NCBI GenBank assembly: GCA_020697375.1
Contig: JAJFBJ010000076.1
Span: forward strand, 1-24,432
Direction: 5' to 3'
DNA length: 24,432 bases
Source of the DNA: Nitrospira sp.
GTDB lineage: Bacteria > Nitrospirota > Nitrospiria > Nitrospirales > Nitrospiraceae
Part shown: positions 14,575-23,487 of the stretch, piece after piece
Layout of the letters: each line of letters opens with the position of its first letter
Position numbering within the stretch: position 1 is the stretch's first letter
Made by a program: the position numbers and the translations under genes
Notes under the pieces: model-generated
The model's database searches: none
Seen by the model: the letters and a program-made list of their open reading frames with translations, nothing else
Told to the model about the DNA's origin: nothing

Positions 14575-15465
14575 ATGGAACAAGCCGGTGAAAAAGAAGA
14601 GCAGGCGCAGGCGGATTTTCCTGCGGGAGACGTGTTGAATGAAGCACTGACAGATCAGGTTTCCGACCAACTTGCCGCGCCCTCGGATTCTTCCTCCGCG
14701 ATTCAGGAGCTCACCGATTCATCGCAGGAAGTGACTCTTGAGGAAGAGCTGGTCAAGGATGAAATCGATATCCAGATTGACCTTCTGAAGGATCCCGATT
14801 GGGTGGTCCGGCGGGAAGCCGCGATCACGCTGGGAGAAATGGGAGATGAGCGTTGCGTGGAACCACTCGCCGCAGCGCTTCGTGACGGAGACTGGCAGGT
14901 TCGAGAGGTTGCGATTGAAGGTCTTGGACAAATCGGGTCTCCGTCCGTCAACGTGCTTCTTAAGCTGCTTCGCGATTGGGATGTGCGAAAATCTGCGATT
15001 GTTGCCCTGGGGAAGATTCGCGATGAACGGGTGCTGGAACCCCTGATGCAACAGCTTCGGAACGATGAATTCATGGAGGACGCCACCGACGCGCTTGTGA
15101 CTCTTGGCGAGCCCTCACTGCCAGGTTTGATCAAGGCTCTGAAGGACAAGGAGGAATTGGTGCGCAAGCAAGCGGTGATTGCTCTGGGACGGATCAAGTC
15201 ACCAGAGGCGATCGACCCGCTGATCGAAATGTTGCAAAATAAAGACTGGTTTACAAGGTTGACGGCTGCCGCCGCCCTTGAGGCTATCGGTGATGAACGT
15301 GGTCGGGAAGCGATCAAGCCTCTATTGAAAGATAGTGATATGGTGGTGAAAATGCGAGTCGAACGTATACTCGCCAAATGGAAAAAACAACCGGAAGAGA
15401 TTTTTTTGCCGAGTGACAATTCGAGGCGAAGCTCTCTGATTTTTGTTATCATTTCCCTCACCTGA
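14575..15465 (+). CDS. Soluble HEAT-repeat protein
   Basis: The 296-residue protein has no signal peptide. An acidic, probably disordered N-terminus (about 1-60) is followed by HEAT/PBS-lyase-type repeats (about 62-278) with the repeated pattern D-x-VR-x-A-x2-ALG-x-I-x-D-x-R, ending in VEPL or DPLIEML. Such repeats form a curved solenoid for protein binding; the partner is unknown. The final 18 residues (after EEIFLPSD) look like antisense of the convergent gene rather than real protein. One extra T in the run at 15401-15407 would end the protein at a TGA at 15415, right after EEIFFAE. AAGGAAG lies 6 nt before the ATG. Confidence 0.85.
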   Translation: MEQAGEKEEQAQADFPAGDVLNEALTDQVSDQLAAPSDSSSAIQELTDSSQEVTLEEELVKDEIDIQIDLLKDPDWVVRREAAITLGEMGDERCVEPLAAALRDGDWQVREVAIEGLGQIGSPSVNVLLKLLRDWDVRKSAIVALGKIRDERVLEPLMQQLRNDEFMEDATDALVTLGEPSLPGLIKALKDKEELVRKQAVIALGRIKSPEAIDPLIEMLQNKDWFTRLTAAAALEAIGDERGREAIKPLLKDSDMVVKMRVERILAKWKKQPEEIFLPSDNSRRSSLIFVIISLT

Positions 15466-15776
15466 GCATTGGGATCTGCTTGCCGCCCTCCACGCGTACT
15501 GGTGTCTAGCAAATTTGCGGCACCGGCCAGTTCTCGTACAGCCTCGCTCGTATTTTTATTGAATAATTCAGCCTTCGCTTGAACGATTTTGGATTTGGCA
15601 TCGAGTAGACCTTGACGTCGGCGCAGGTCACGCTCAATTCCAAGGGTCGTATCCATCATGTTTCTGGAGAGATCTTTCACCCTCTGTTCGAGATTACTCG
15701 TCGGTTCTTTTCCCCAGAAGTATCCGACTCCAAACGCCCCGACTAGCAGTACCAAGAACCCTATGAACCTTAGCAT
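15399..15776 (-). CDS. Small membrane-anchored coiled-coil protein; 3' end uncertain
   Basis: The trusted part is about 126 residues: an N-terminal transmembrane segment (about 4-22, LRFIGFLVLLVGAFGVGYFWG), then a charged, probably coiled-coil region with LEQRVKDLSRNMMDTTLGIERDLRRRQGLLDAKSKIVQAKAELF and a C-terminal VREMITKIRELRLELSLGKK. The frame stays open to 14703 (357 codons), but beyond the A7 run at 15407-15401 it is the antisense of the HEAT gene and becomes Ser/Arg-rich without structure. One base gained or lost in the A7 run would stop translation within about 35 codons. The function is unknown. It starts 14 nt after the exported HEAT gene and is the last gene of that operon. Confidence 0.65.
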
Positions 15777-15790
15777 AACGGTCTTTGTCC

Positions 15791-17236
15791 CTAACGGGTA
15801 CTTCGTTGTTTGTCTTTTCTGGACAGCACTTGAAAAAGGCTTCCTGCTGAGGCGATGCGCACGGCGACATCCGAATCTTGCAGGCCTGATTTGAGGGCCG
15901 GAATCAGTGACGGCAGTCTTGATTTTCCGAGTGCGCGGGCAGCCATGAGGCGCGGAAGCGGTTGCTGATCTCGAAGCAAGCTCTCAAGAAGACCAAGGGC
16001 ATTGGGGGAACTCGCTGATGCCAGGGCTTGTGCCAGGCCTCCCCGCACTGAAGGATCGGGATGTCGGGTCAGATCCGCCGCACTTAAAATCGCACCGTTG
16101 TCACCTAACCGTAGGAGAGCTTCCACAGCGCTGACACGTACATGCTCATCCGGATCATGAAGAAGCGGCTGAATGACACCGCGGGTTTCCACTGAACCTA
16201 GACGTCCGAGGCTGGAGGCAGCGACTGCGCGGACACGCGGGTTTTCATCCTCAATAGAATGCGTCAACGAGGCGATTCCTTGGGTGCTGCCGAATTCCCC
16301 CAGTGCTCCTGCAGCGAAGGCTCGGACGGCAGGATTGGGATCATAGACGGCTTGACTCAGAATTGAAATGCTTCCGGGGCGGCGCAGGCGTCCCAGTATA
16401 CCCACTGCCGCCATTCGTACTTCAGGATTTGGTAACGTGACGGCGCTCGAGATATCGGTCAACGTGTCTGTGCGTCCGAGTTTATACAAGCCGGCCAGGG
16501 CGAAGATCGATTCAGGCCCTTCATCAATTCGGGCGATTTCGGTGAACTGGTCTGCGATGCCGGATACCTTGGCATCACCGAGAGCATTGATTGCCGCGAT
16601 CCGGACGCCGGGTGCTTCATCCCGTAACGCTCGCTTGAGTGTAGAGGAACGTCCCGCCAGTCCACTCCTTCCGATCGCTTCCGCAGCCCGAGCACGGACG
16701 AGTGCTGATGAATCCAATAGGCCGTCTTCAAGGATCGGCAACGTATCGGCTTCGGCCATTTCTGCAAGGGCTGTATACGCAGCAATGCGGATATGTTCTT
16801 GGGAATCACGGACACGGGTAAGAATGAAACTTCGCGCGATCTCTTTTAACAGTCCTGGGTCTTCCGGTCTGCCGTCGCCAACAAGCCGAGCGTACAGTTT
16901 CCAAGCCTCTTCAGGCTTCCCAAGTTTCAATTGGCTCAGAGTGGCATAACGAATCAATTTGTGATCAGGTTCCTGCCCTTGAGGCAGGCCTTCCAGAAGG
17001 TGCAGGACACGATCATATTCTGCGGCCTGATACAGAGTCATTGCCTGCCGTTCGAGTGGTGTGAGAGCCGATTTCGGCGAAGATGGTGCGGCCGTTCCAT
17101 AGAGTGGCCAGAATCCGACGAGCAGAATCAGACTGAACGGCAAGCACCAAGTCCTGGAAAGGTTGCGTCGCAGGGAAAGTTGCTCAGATTGAATCACACT
17201 ACCATTTGCTTGGGGTCCGTGCGGTGGCCGGTGCAT
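15791..17236 (-). CDS. Exported HEAT-repeat protein
   Basis: The 481-residue protein has a signal peptide or anchor (hydrophobic about 31-48, cleavage possible near TAA-AP), then a TPR-like helical region (about 58-110). A long array of HEAT/PBS-lyase repeats follows to about residue 470, with units such as D-SALVRARAAEAIGRSG, NPAVRAFAAGALGEFG and NPRVRAVAASSLGRLG. It is likely a periplasmic scaffold. The ATG at 17236 has GAGG 8 nt upstream and overlaps the phosphorylase gene by 38 nt; a GTG at 17197, two bases after the phosphorylase stop, would also keep the whole signal peptide. An exported protein in a glycogen operon is unexpected. Confidence 0.85.
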   Translation of the reverse strand: MHRPPHGPQANGSVIQSEQLSLRRNLSRTWCLPFSLILLVGFWPLYGTAAPSSPKSALTPLERQAMTLYQAAEYDRVLHLLEGLPQGQEPDHKLIRYATLSQLKLGKPEEAWKLYARLVGDGRPEDPGLLKEIARSFILTRVRDSQEHIRIAAYTALAEMAEADTLPILEDGLLDSSALVRARAAEAIGRSGLAGRSSTLKRALRDEAPGVRIAAINALGDAKVSGIADQFTEIARIDEGPESIFALAGLYKLGRTDTLTDISSAVTLPNPEVRMAAVGILGRLRRPGSISILSQAVYDPNPAVRAFAAGALGEFGSTQGIASLTHSIEDENPRVRAVAASSLGRLGSVETRGVIQPLLHDPDEHVRVSAVEALLRLGDNGAILSAADLTRHPDPSVRGGLAQALASASSPNALGLLESLLRDQQPLPRLMAARALGKSRLPSLIPALKSGLQDSDVAVRIASAGSLFQVLSRKDKQRSTR

Positions 17237-19415
17237 ACATTTGCCTCATGTATTCCTTGACCATCCGTTTAGTGCAGAAGCGAGGAGCAATGGTCTTAAT
17301 GCTTTCTTTGACAATGTGGAGCCATCCGCGTGGTATGCCGTCGAGATCGCGCTGGTAGAACAGTGGAACGACCTCTTGTTCTAATAATCGGAATAATTGC
17401 TCGGCATCGTGCGCGTCCTGCGCCTGGGTGTCCGACCCCTCCGGAAGGGGCTGGATCCCCCACCCATTGGCGCCGTTGTAGCCTTCCTGCCACCACCCGT
17501 CCAGTACGCTGAGATTGAGTACTCCATTGAGCGCAGCTTTTTGTCCGCTGGTGCCGCTGGCCTCCAGCGGGGCTCGCGGAGTATTGAGCCAGATATCGAC
17601 GCCTTGGACGAGATACTTCGCCATATGCATGTCGTAGTCTTCCAGAAAGGCGATATGTCCGCCGATCTTGTGATCGTTACAGATGTTAAGGACTTCATGT
17701 ATAAAGTACCGGCCGGGTTCGTCCGCCGGATGCGCTTTCCCCGCAAACAGGATTTGGACCGGACGCCACCGGTTATGAAGCAAGCGTTTCAGACGTTCGA
17801 GATCGCGGAAGAGAAGGGTCGCGCGCTTATAGGTCGCAAACCGTCTGGCAAATCCGATGGTGAGGGCTTCCGGGTCCAAAAGTGACCCTCTGGCGATCGT
17901 CTGCATGGATTGAAGATGGCCGCGGATCCATCCGTCTCGTACACGTTCACGGATAAATCGCATCAATTTTCGTCTGGTAGCCTGCCGGACCTCCCACAGC
18001 TCACCATCGGGTAGATCAATCACCCGCTGCCAGAGAGTCGGGTCGTCTATGCGTTCAGTCCATTCCGGACTTAAGTATTTTGCATAGAGAGAATTTAGTT
18101 CCGGTGAGATCCATGTGGGCGCATGGATGCCATTCGTGACACTACGGATAGGGACGAGGTCTTCCGCCAGGCCGGGCCACATATGTTGCCACATGTGTCT
18201 GGACACGCGGCCATGTTCGCGACTCACCCCGTTGACATGAGCAGACAGCCGCATGGCCAGGGCCGTCATGTTGAAGCCTTGCCCGCTGCTTTCAGGAGTT
18301 TCACCGAGTCGCAGAAATTCTTCGCGGGACAATCCCAGTTGGTTCCAATAGTTGGAGAAATAACGGTCCATGAGGTGCAAGGGAAAGATGTCGTGTCCGG
18401 CCGGAACGGGAGTGTGGGTCGTGAAAACCGTGCTCTGGCGAACCAGCTCATTCGCTTCGGCCTGGCTATGGCCGGCTACGACCAACTCACGAATCCGCTC
18501 TACAGTGAGGAACGCTGAATGGCCTTCATTGCAATGCCAGACAGCAGGATTCATTCCGAGTGCCCGCAGGATCCGCACGCCGCCGATGCCCAGCAAAAAT
18601 TCCTGGCAGAGTCTGATTTCCTGATCCCCTCCATACAGCCGAGCCGAAAGAGCGCGATCTTCCGGCGTATTTTCGGGGACGTCGGTATCGATCAAAAACA
18701 GCGACATGCGTCCCGCGCGGACCTGCCAAACCAGAACCGTGACTTGGCGGGGTCCGATCTCGACCGTGATGGAGCAGGCGATGCCGGCCGGTGTCAAAGC
18801 TTGTTGAATCGGTGAATCATGACGGTTGAACGGCGCATACGTGGCTTCCTGCCATCCCTCGGGATTGATACGTTGCTTGAAATATCCTTGTGGATACATG
18901 AAGCCGACGCCGACGAGAGGGATTCCTAAGTCACTCGCTTCCTTGCAATGGTCACCGGCCAGAATTCCGAGTCCTCCGCTATAGATCGGAATTGAAATAT
19001 GGAGACCGAATTCGGCGGAAAAATAAGCGATTGTTGAATTTTTGAGGGCAGGAAATTCCATGGCCGCCCAAGTTTTTTTATCGCTAAGGTATTCATCGAA
19101 CACTCGCATGACGGCCGAATACTGGCGTACAAAATTCGGATCGCCGGACAACGTGATCAGGCGTTCCGGTTTCACACTGGAGATCAACTGGACGGGATTG
19201 TGATGGGTTAGAAACCAGAGGGTTGGATCGATGGACTCAAACAGTTGTCTTGCCGCCTCATTCCAGCTCCACCAAAGATTACGGGCAAGCTCACCGAGTC
19301 GGTGCAGGTTCTGCGGAACGATATCATCATGTTGTATAGGATCGGGTACTTGCACGACGCCTCCGTGGGATATGATCGATGGCCTGAAAAGAGCACCGAA
19401 AGAGTCATTGTTCAA
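17199..19415 (-). CDS. glgP: Alpha-glucan (glycogen) phosphorylase, GT35
   Basis: This protein of up to 738 residues degrades glycogen or maltodextrin to glucose-1-phosphate using pyridoxal phosphate. It belongs to the alpha-glucan phosphorylase subgroup, with an N-terminal LGELARNLWWSWN block (DUF3417 type). Further motifs are AYFSAEFGLHISIPIYSGGLGILAGD, WHCNEGHSAF and FTTHTPVPAGHD. The active-site block EASGTSGQKAALNG carries the PLP lysine near residue 626. The called start is TTG at 19415 with GAGG upstream, inside the stop region of the previous gene. A GTG at 19355 (MQVPDPIQHDD) gives an N-terminus closer to the family's usual length but its GGAGG is only 4 nt away. It is in the cytoplasm and is the second gene of the operon. 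Confidence 0.92.
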   Translation of the reverse strand: MNNDSFGALFRPSIISHGGVVQVPDPIQHDDIVPQNLHRLGELARNLWWSWNEAARQLFESIDPTLWFLTHHNPVQLISSVKPERLITLSGDPNFVRQYSAVMRVFDEYLSDKKTWAAMEFPALKNSTIAYFSAEFGLHISIPIYSGGLGILAGDHCKEASDLGIPLVGVGFMYPQGYFKQRINPEGWQEATYAPFNRHDSPIQQALTPAGIACSITVEIGPRQVTVLVWQVRAGRMSLFLIDTDVPENTPEDRALSARLYGGDQEIRLCQEFLLGIGGVRILRALGMNPAVWHCNEGHSAFLTVERIRELVVAGHSQAEANELVRQSTVFTTHTPVPAGHDIFPLHLMDRYFSNYWNQLGLSREEFLRLGETPESSGQGFNMTALAMRLSAHVNGVSREHGRVSRHMWQHMWPGLAEDLVPIRSVTNGIHAPTWISPELNSLYAKYLSPEWTERIDDPTLWQRVIDLPDGELWEVRQATRRKLMRFIRERVRDGWIRGHLQSMQTIARGSLLDPEALTIGFARRFATYKRATLLFRDLERLKRLLHNRWRPVQILFAGKAHPADEPGRYFIHEVLNICNDHKIGGHIAFLEDYDMHMAKYLVQGVDIWLNTPRAPLEASGTSGQKAALNGVLNLSVLDGWWQEGYNGANGWGIQPLPEGSDTQAQDAHDAEQLFRLLEQEVVPLFYQRDLDGIPRGWLHIVKESIKTIAPRFCTKRMVKEYMRQMYAPATARTPSKW

Positions 19416-19425
19416 GAATGCTGCC

Positions 19426-20262
19426 TCAGGCGTGTCCGGCTTTATGCCAGGATGCCCATTGGTCAGAAAAGGCGACGGTGGCGTATCGTTCTCCGAGGAT
19501 TTTGGCGACGCGATTCATGGTCGCCGTCAGTTGCTTCGTCTCCTCTTTCGTAAGGTCCTGCCGAAAACGAGGATGAAGCCCCCACCGCGTCTCAACCTCT
19601 TCGCCCCGGATACTCGACATGACACTGAGGAGTTTGATATCGACCCCTGTGGTTCCCCGAGGTGTTCCACTCTCAGTGGATGACGCGCGATTCATCGAAG
19701 CGTCAGTGGTCGCCGGAGGAGCCTGGCCTTCGAAAATGCCACTGAGCGCCGGAATCACGGCGCTGATGCAGAGAGTCGCGGCGGCGGTGACTTGCGGATT
19801 GCCGGAAGCGCTCACCAGGCGGGCAATGCGGTCGCTGAAATCACGGTACATGTCATTCTTGGCGGTACTGTCTTCCGTGACCAGGAAATGATAGCGCTCG
19901 TACGCCTGCCGGCTTTCGGCTACGGCCGTGCCGATGGTCAGTACAATTTCCATTTGATCGTCCCCGGCCCCAAATGCCGGCTCCAAGACTTTCTTGAGTT
20001 GATCGATCACCGCGTCCGTCAATTCGTCCATGAATTGCGGCTGTTCCTTGAGTGGAATATGGAGTGCCGATACGCGATCAGTCAGGTTGAACATAATGCG
20101 CAAAAATTCAAGGTAAATGGTCCACTCTTCCTGACGTTTGAGTTTCAACGCCTGTTCGGGTGCCGAACGTTTGATCACCGATACGGATTCTCCCGCCACC
20201 GCGAGCATAAGCTCGGCCACCGTCTGTAACTGTTGAGAGAAGGATTGTTGTCTTGATGTCAT
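19426..20262 (-). CDS. Unknown 278-residue helical protein, first gene of phosphorylase operon
   Basis: No signal peptide or known domain is seen. The protein is mostly helical, with segments such as WTIYLEFLRIMFNLTDRVSAL, MDELTDAVIDQLKKVLEPAFGAGDDQ and VTAAATLCISAVIPALSGIFEGQ. The last of these is hydrophobic and might sit in or on a membrane. A Thr/Ser/Gly-rich linker (about 183-208) precedes a C-terminal region containing LTKEETKQLTATMNRVAKILGERYATVAF. GAGGA lies upstream of the ATG and a good promoter lies directly before it. The phosphorylase gene starts 10 nt after the stop, so a link to glucan metabolism is a reasonable inference, no more. Confidence 0.75.
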   Translation of the reverse strand: MTSRQQSFSQQLQTVAELMLAVAGESVSVIKRSAPEQALKLKRQEEWTIYLEFLRIMFNLTDRVSALHIPLKEQPQFMDELTDAVIDQLKKVLEPAFGAGDDQMEIVLTIGTAVAESRQAYERYHFLVTEDSTAKNDMYRDFSDRIARLVSASGNPQVTAAATLCISAVIPALSGIFEGQAPPATTDASMNRASSTESGTPRGTTGVDIKLLSVMSSIRGEEVETRWGLHPRFRQDLTKEETKQLTATMNRVAKILGERYATVAFSDQWASWHKAGHA

Positions 20263-20283
20263 AAATGTCCTCTGGATGTCGGC

Positions 20284-20312
20284 ATTATATACAAGTCGAT
20301 TTCAAGGTCCAA
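20284..20312 (-). promoter_or_regulatory. Promoter of the 278-aa protein / glgP operon
   Basis: On the minus strand a perfect TATAAT (20289-20284) follows TTGGAC (20312-20307) after 17 nt. The start point would be near 20277, giving a short leader of about 15 nt that contains the GAGGA ribosome binding site. Confidence 0.55.
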
Positions 20313-20360
20313 GTGGTGGTCTTATCCTTCATGGTGACGAATCTCCTCTCACGCCTGTTT

Positions 20361-20389
20361 TTGCACGGCGTCCAATGGTATGTTATACA
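20361..20389 (+). promoter_or_regulatory. Promoter of the UvrD-like helicase gene
   Basis: TTGCAC (20361-20366) and TATACA (20384-20389) are exactly 17 nt apart, with four of six and five of six consensus bases. Initiation near 20396 places the start codon at 20436 about 40 nt downstream and excludes the earlier in-frame ATG at 20265. Confidence 0.6.
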
Positions 20390-20435
20390 GCTCCGATCGT
20401 TCCCGTCATACGCCTGCTGTGAACCGGAATTCTTC

Positions 20436-22463
20436 ATGAACCGAGACGTCAAGCCCTACATTCTTAAACGGACAGCTGATCAGGAAAGAGTCCCGAAACT
20501 GTCGCTGGACTATGCGGGCAACCTCAATGCTCAACAGTATGCCGCGGTGACAGCGAGCGATGGCCCCGCGCTTGTAATCGCCGGCGCAGGCAGTGGCAAG
20601 ACCCGGACGCTCGTCCACCGCGTGGCGTACTTGATCGATTCCGGCGTGGATCCCTCGCACATTCTTCTGCTGACCTTTACGCGGAAGGCGTCCGAGGAAA
20701 TGGTGGAACGCGTGGGCGTCTTGATCGGGTCACGCAGCCAGCGTGTGTGCGGCGGCACGTTTCACTCCGTGGCGAACATGTTGCTTCGGCGCTATGGCCG
20801 GATACTCGGGATCGAGCCCGGGTTTACGATTATGGATCGGGGCGACGCCGAGGACCTCATTGCGCTGTTGCGCGCCCAAATGGGACTCAATGAAAAAGAT
20901 AAACGCTTTCCGCGCAAGGGAACGATTGCGGAGATCTACAGCAAGTGTGAAAACACATTACGCACGCTGGAAGACATTGTTGTCGAGGAATTTTCACACT
21001 TTGCAGACCATTTGGATGACCTGACCAAATTGCAGAGAGCCTATCGGGCTGCCAAGCGACAACGCCAGCTCTTGGACTATGATGACCTGCTTGTATTGTT
21101 GCGAGATCTGTTAACCAAGGATGAGCCCGTCCGGCATGCTATTTCGCAGCAGTTCCGGTACATCCTCGTGGACGAATATCAGGATACTAACCGATTGCAG
21201 GCGGAGCTCATTCGGAAATTGGCGGCTACGCATGACAATGTCATGGTCGTCGGCGACGATTCACAGTCGATTTATGCCTTTCGAGGAGCGACGTTCCGCA
21301 ACATCATGGAATTCCCTTCCTGGTTTCCTGGTGCCACAATCTATAAGCTAGAAGAAAACTACCGGAGTACACAGCCGATTCTTAGCGTGGCCAACGAAAT
21401 CATTCAAGAAGCGCCGGAGAAATATACGAAGCATTTATTCACGCGCAAGCTGGACGGGCCGTTGCCGGCGCTCGTTGAGGCGGCCGGGGAAAATGCGCAG
21501 TCGCGATTCGTCGCGCAAAAAATTCTCGAATTGCGTGAAGAGGGTATGCCGCTGAACGAAATCGCGGTGCTTTTTCGCTCCAGCTTCCACTCTTTCGACC
21601 TGGAAATCGAGCTTTCGCGTTGCGGGCTCCCGTTCGTGAAACGTGGCGGCATCAAATTCATCGAAGCGGCGCATGTGAAGGATCTGCTGGCGCATTTGCG
21701 GGTGGTGGTGAATCCACAGGACGCGGTCAGCTGGCATCGCGTGCTCATGCTGGTTGAGGGTGTGGGGCCAAAGAAGGCGCAGGATCTGGTGGCATCCATG
21801 GTTCGGGCGAACGATCCGTATCGCGTGCTGCAAGACAACAGCGGCCGTTCGGGCAAAGGACTGAAAGAGCTGGCCCTGGTGCTGGAGAGTCTGGCGAAGG
21901 CCGACAGCTTGAACCCGACCGAACAGGTCAATCGGATCTATGAATATTATTTGCCGATCCTGAAAGACCATCATGACGACTATCCGAAACGGATTCGGGA
22001 CCTGGATCATTTGCATACCATCGCGGAGAGTTATCCCGGATTGAGTGACTTTCTGGCCGACTTGGCGCTGGCACCCCCCGATGGAAGCGCTGTGGGGATT
22101 GAACCGCCGGGACAAGATGATGAGCAGGTGGTGCTCTCGACGATCCATTCTGCCAAGGGGCTGGAATGGCAATGCGTGTTTCTTTTGTGGGTGGTGGATG
22201 GCAAATTTCCGTCGGTGTTCTCATTCAATACCAATGAAGAACTGGAAGAGGAACGGCGGTTGTTGTATGTCGCGGTAACCCGGGCGAAGCGGTACCTCTT
22301 TTTGACCTACCCGATCAATGTGTATGACAGGAGTTCGGGCATGTTGCTGTCCAAGCCATCTCGATTTTTGGACCATGTGTCCCCGCACCTGTTCGAAACG
22401 CTTGCCTTGGTCGAGGAAGAGAACGCGTACGGTTGGGGTCGCGAGCGTGACCGTTATGTCTAA
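20436..22463 (+). CDS. UvrD/PcrA/Rep-type superfamily 1 DNA helicase
   Basis: This 675-residue ATP-dependent 3'-5' helicase shows the canonical motifs in order: NAQQYAAVTA (Q motif), AGAGSGKT (Walker A, 49-56), VDEYQDTN (motif II), GDDSQSIYAFRGA (motif III), EENYRST (motif IV), STIHSAKGLEWQ (motif V) and EERRLLYVAVTRAKRYLF (motif VI). Such enzymes act in nucleotide excision and mismatch repair and clear stalled forks. It is somewhat shorter than E. coli UvrD and ends soon after motif VI, so the C-terminal extension that binds RNA polymerase or partners is short. The frame is open back to 20265, but I choose 20436 because the promoter lies in between and the extra 57 residues are low-quality. 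Confidence 0.9.
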   Translation: MNRDVKPYILKRTADQERVPKLSLDYAGNLNAQQYAAVTASDGPALVIAGAGSGKTRTLVHRVAYLIDSGVDPSHILLLTFTRKASEEMVERVGVLIGSRSQRVCGGTFHSVANMLLRRYGRILGIEPGFTIMDRGDAEDLIALLRAQMGLNEKDKRFPRKGTIAEIYSKCENTLRTLEDIVVEEFSHFADHLDDLTKLQRAYRAAKRQRQLLDYDDLLVLLRDLLTKDEPVRHAISQQFRYILVDEYQDTNRLQAELIRKLAATHDNVMVVGDDSQSIYAFRGATFRNIMEFPSWFPGATIYKLEENYRSTQPILSVANEIIQEAPEKYTKHLFTRKLDGPLPALVEAAGENAQSRFVAQKILELREEGMPLNEIAVLFRSSFHSFDLEIELSRCGLPFVKRGGIKFIEAAHVKDLLAHLRVVVNPQDAVSWHRVLMLVEGVGPKKAQDLVASMVRANDPYRVLQDNSGRSGKGLKELALVLESLAKADSLNPTEQVNRIYEYYLPILKDHHDDYPKRIRDLDHLHTIAESYPGLSDFLADLALAPPDGSAVGIEPPGQDDEQVVLSTIHSAKGLEWQCVFLLWVVDGKFPSVFSFNTNEELEEERRLLYVAVTRAKRYLFLTYPINVYDRSSGMLLSKPSRFLDHVSPHLFETLALVEEENAYGWGRERDRYV

Positions 22464-22528
22464 TCCGATCGTTCTCGCCTAATAGTCCGGGACAGCCTGC
22501 CACGAGCTGCTTTCCATGCGGTGCAACG

Positions 22529-23461
22529 ATGTCTGTCATCCCCCCATATACCAGTGGCCAGCGCGCGGCTATCGCGTTGATGTTGATCGGTTTGTCGCTT
22601 GGATTGATGCTGTCCGGCCAGGCGAGAGCCGAGTCATCGGCGGCTCTTTCGGAATCTTCACGACTCTGGTCGACACTGGTGTCGGAGGCGAAAGCACTCA
22701 ATCTCCCGACGCGGTTTCTTGAGCGCATTCCACCCCACTTCGTAACCTTCGAGTTCGAAGATTTGCATGCGTTTGCCGCTGAGTACCATCCGAAGGACCA
22801 CCGGATGGTTTTGAACCGGTCGCTCTCATTGAATGCCGCCGGGAGGGCGCTGCGACCACTTACGCGATTGACGCACAAGGAATTAGATACGCTGTATCAC
22901 GAACTCTTTCATGCCTACATGGATTTTCTCGAACATGGCGGTTCGGCGGCAGGGGCAGATGCCTCATTGATGGCCTTCGCCAGGGAACAACAGCATTGCC
23001 GCTACCAGCAGGTGCTCATCACGCCCGTGCTCCAAAAGAAAGATCAGACGGAGGAGCGGTTCCTGACCGATACGGAATCCTGGGAAGCCCTGAATGAAAC
23101 GTGGGCCGTATTCATCGGATGGGCGGTATGGACGCAACTGGAGCTGCAAAAGCAAGGAATGCCGAAAGGTAAACAGTCCGACAAATCCTTCATTTCAGGC
23201 TGGCTCTCTCGTTTGGAAAAGGCGGAACACAATGCCGACCTGCGGGGTTATTACGAGCCGGAAGAGCCAAGTGAAAGAGTCATGGCACGCAAACGATACT
23301 TAGCACCTGAATTTCGGATTTCCTCGCAAGAATTGATGGTCCTCATGAGAGATGTGCTGGGCAGCTCATCGGAATTGGTTCGTCAGGCCGACCAGGTGGC
23401 CAATCGTGTAAGTCCTGTGCCCGCTACGCGCGGAGTCTGTCCTGTCCGCACGAATCCCTAG
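22529..23461 (+). CDS. Exported protein with HExxH motif, putative zinc metallopeptidase
   Basis: The 310-residue protein has a signal peptide (hydrophobic about 13-30, likely cleavage after ARA at residue 34). HELFH (124-128) lies in a helix KELDTLYHELFHAYMDFLEHGG, the pattern of zinc metallopeptidases. A later helix, WEALNETWAVFIGWAVW, has NETWA (189-193); its Glu190 resembles the third zinc ligand of gluzincins. The remaining C-terminus is charged and helical with no recognised domain. Catalysis is inferred from motifs only. It follows the helicase gene by 65 nt on the same strand and may be co-transcribed. No strong ribosome binding site precedes the ATG; an in-frame ATG at residue 18 would shorten the signal peptide. 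Confidence 0.75.
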   Translation: MSVIPPYTSGQRAAIALMLIGLSLGLMLSGQARAESSAALSESSRLWSTLVSEAKALNLPTRFLERIPPHFVTFEFEDLHAFAAEYHPKDHRMVLNRSLSLNAAGRALRPLTRLTHKELDTLYHELFHAYMDFLEHGGSAAGADASLMAFAREQQHCRYQQVLITPVLQKKDQTEERFLTDTESWEALNETWAVFIGWAVWTQLELQKQGMPKGKQSDKSFISGWLSRLEKAEHNADLRGYYEPEEPSERVMARKRYLAPEFRISSQELMVLMRDVLGSSSELVRQADQVANRVSPVPATRGVCPVRTNP

Positions 23462-23487
23462 ATTCTTCCTGCATAGAACATACCCCC

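Noticed and set aside
14703..15398. C-terminal extension of the minus-strand coiled-coil protein through the HEAT gene
   Set aside because: The sequence becomes Ser/Arg-rich antisense of a well-formed HEAT array; it is discussed as a finding about the T7 run instead.
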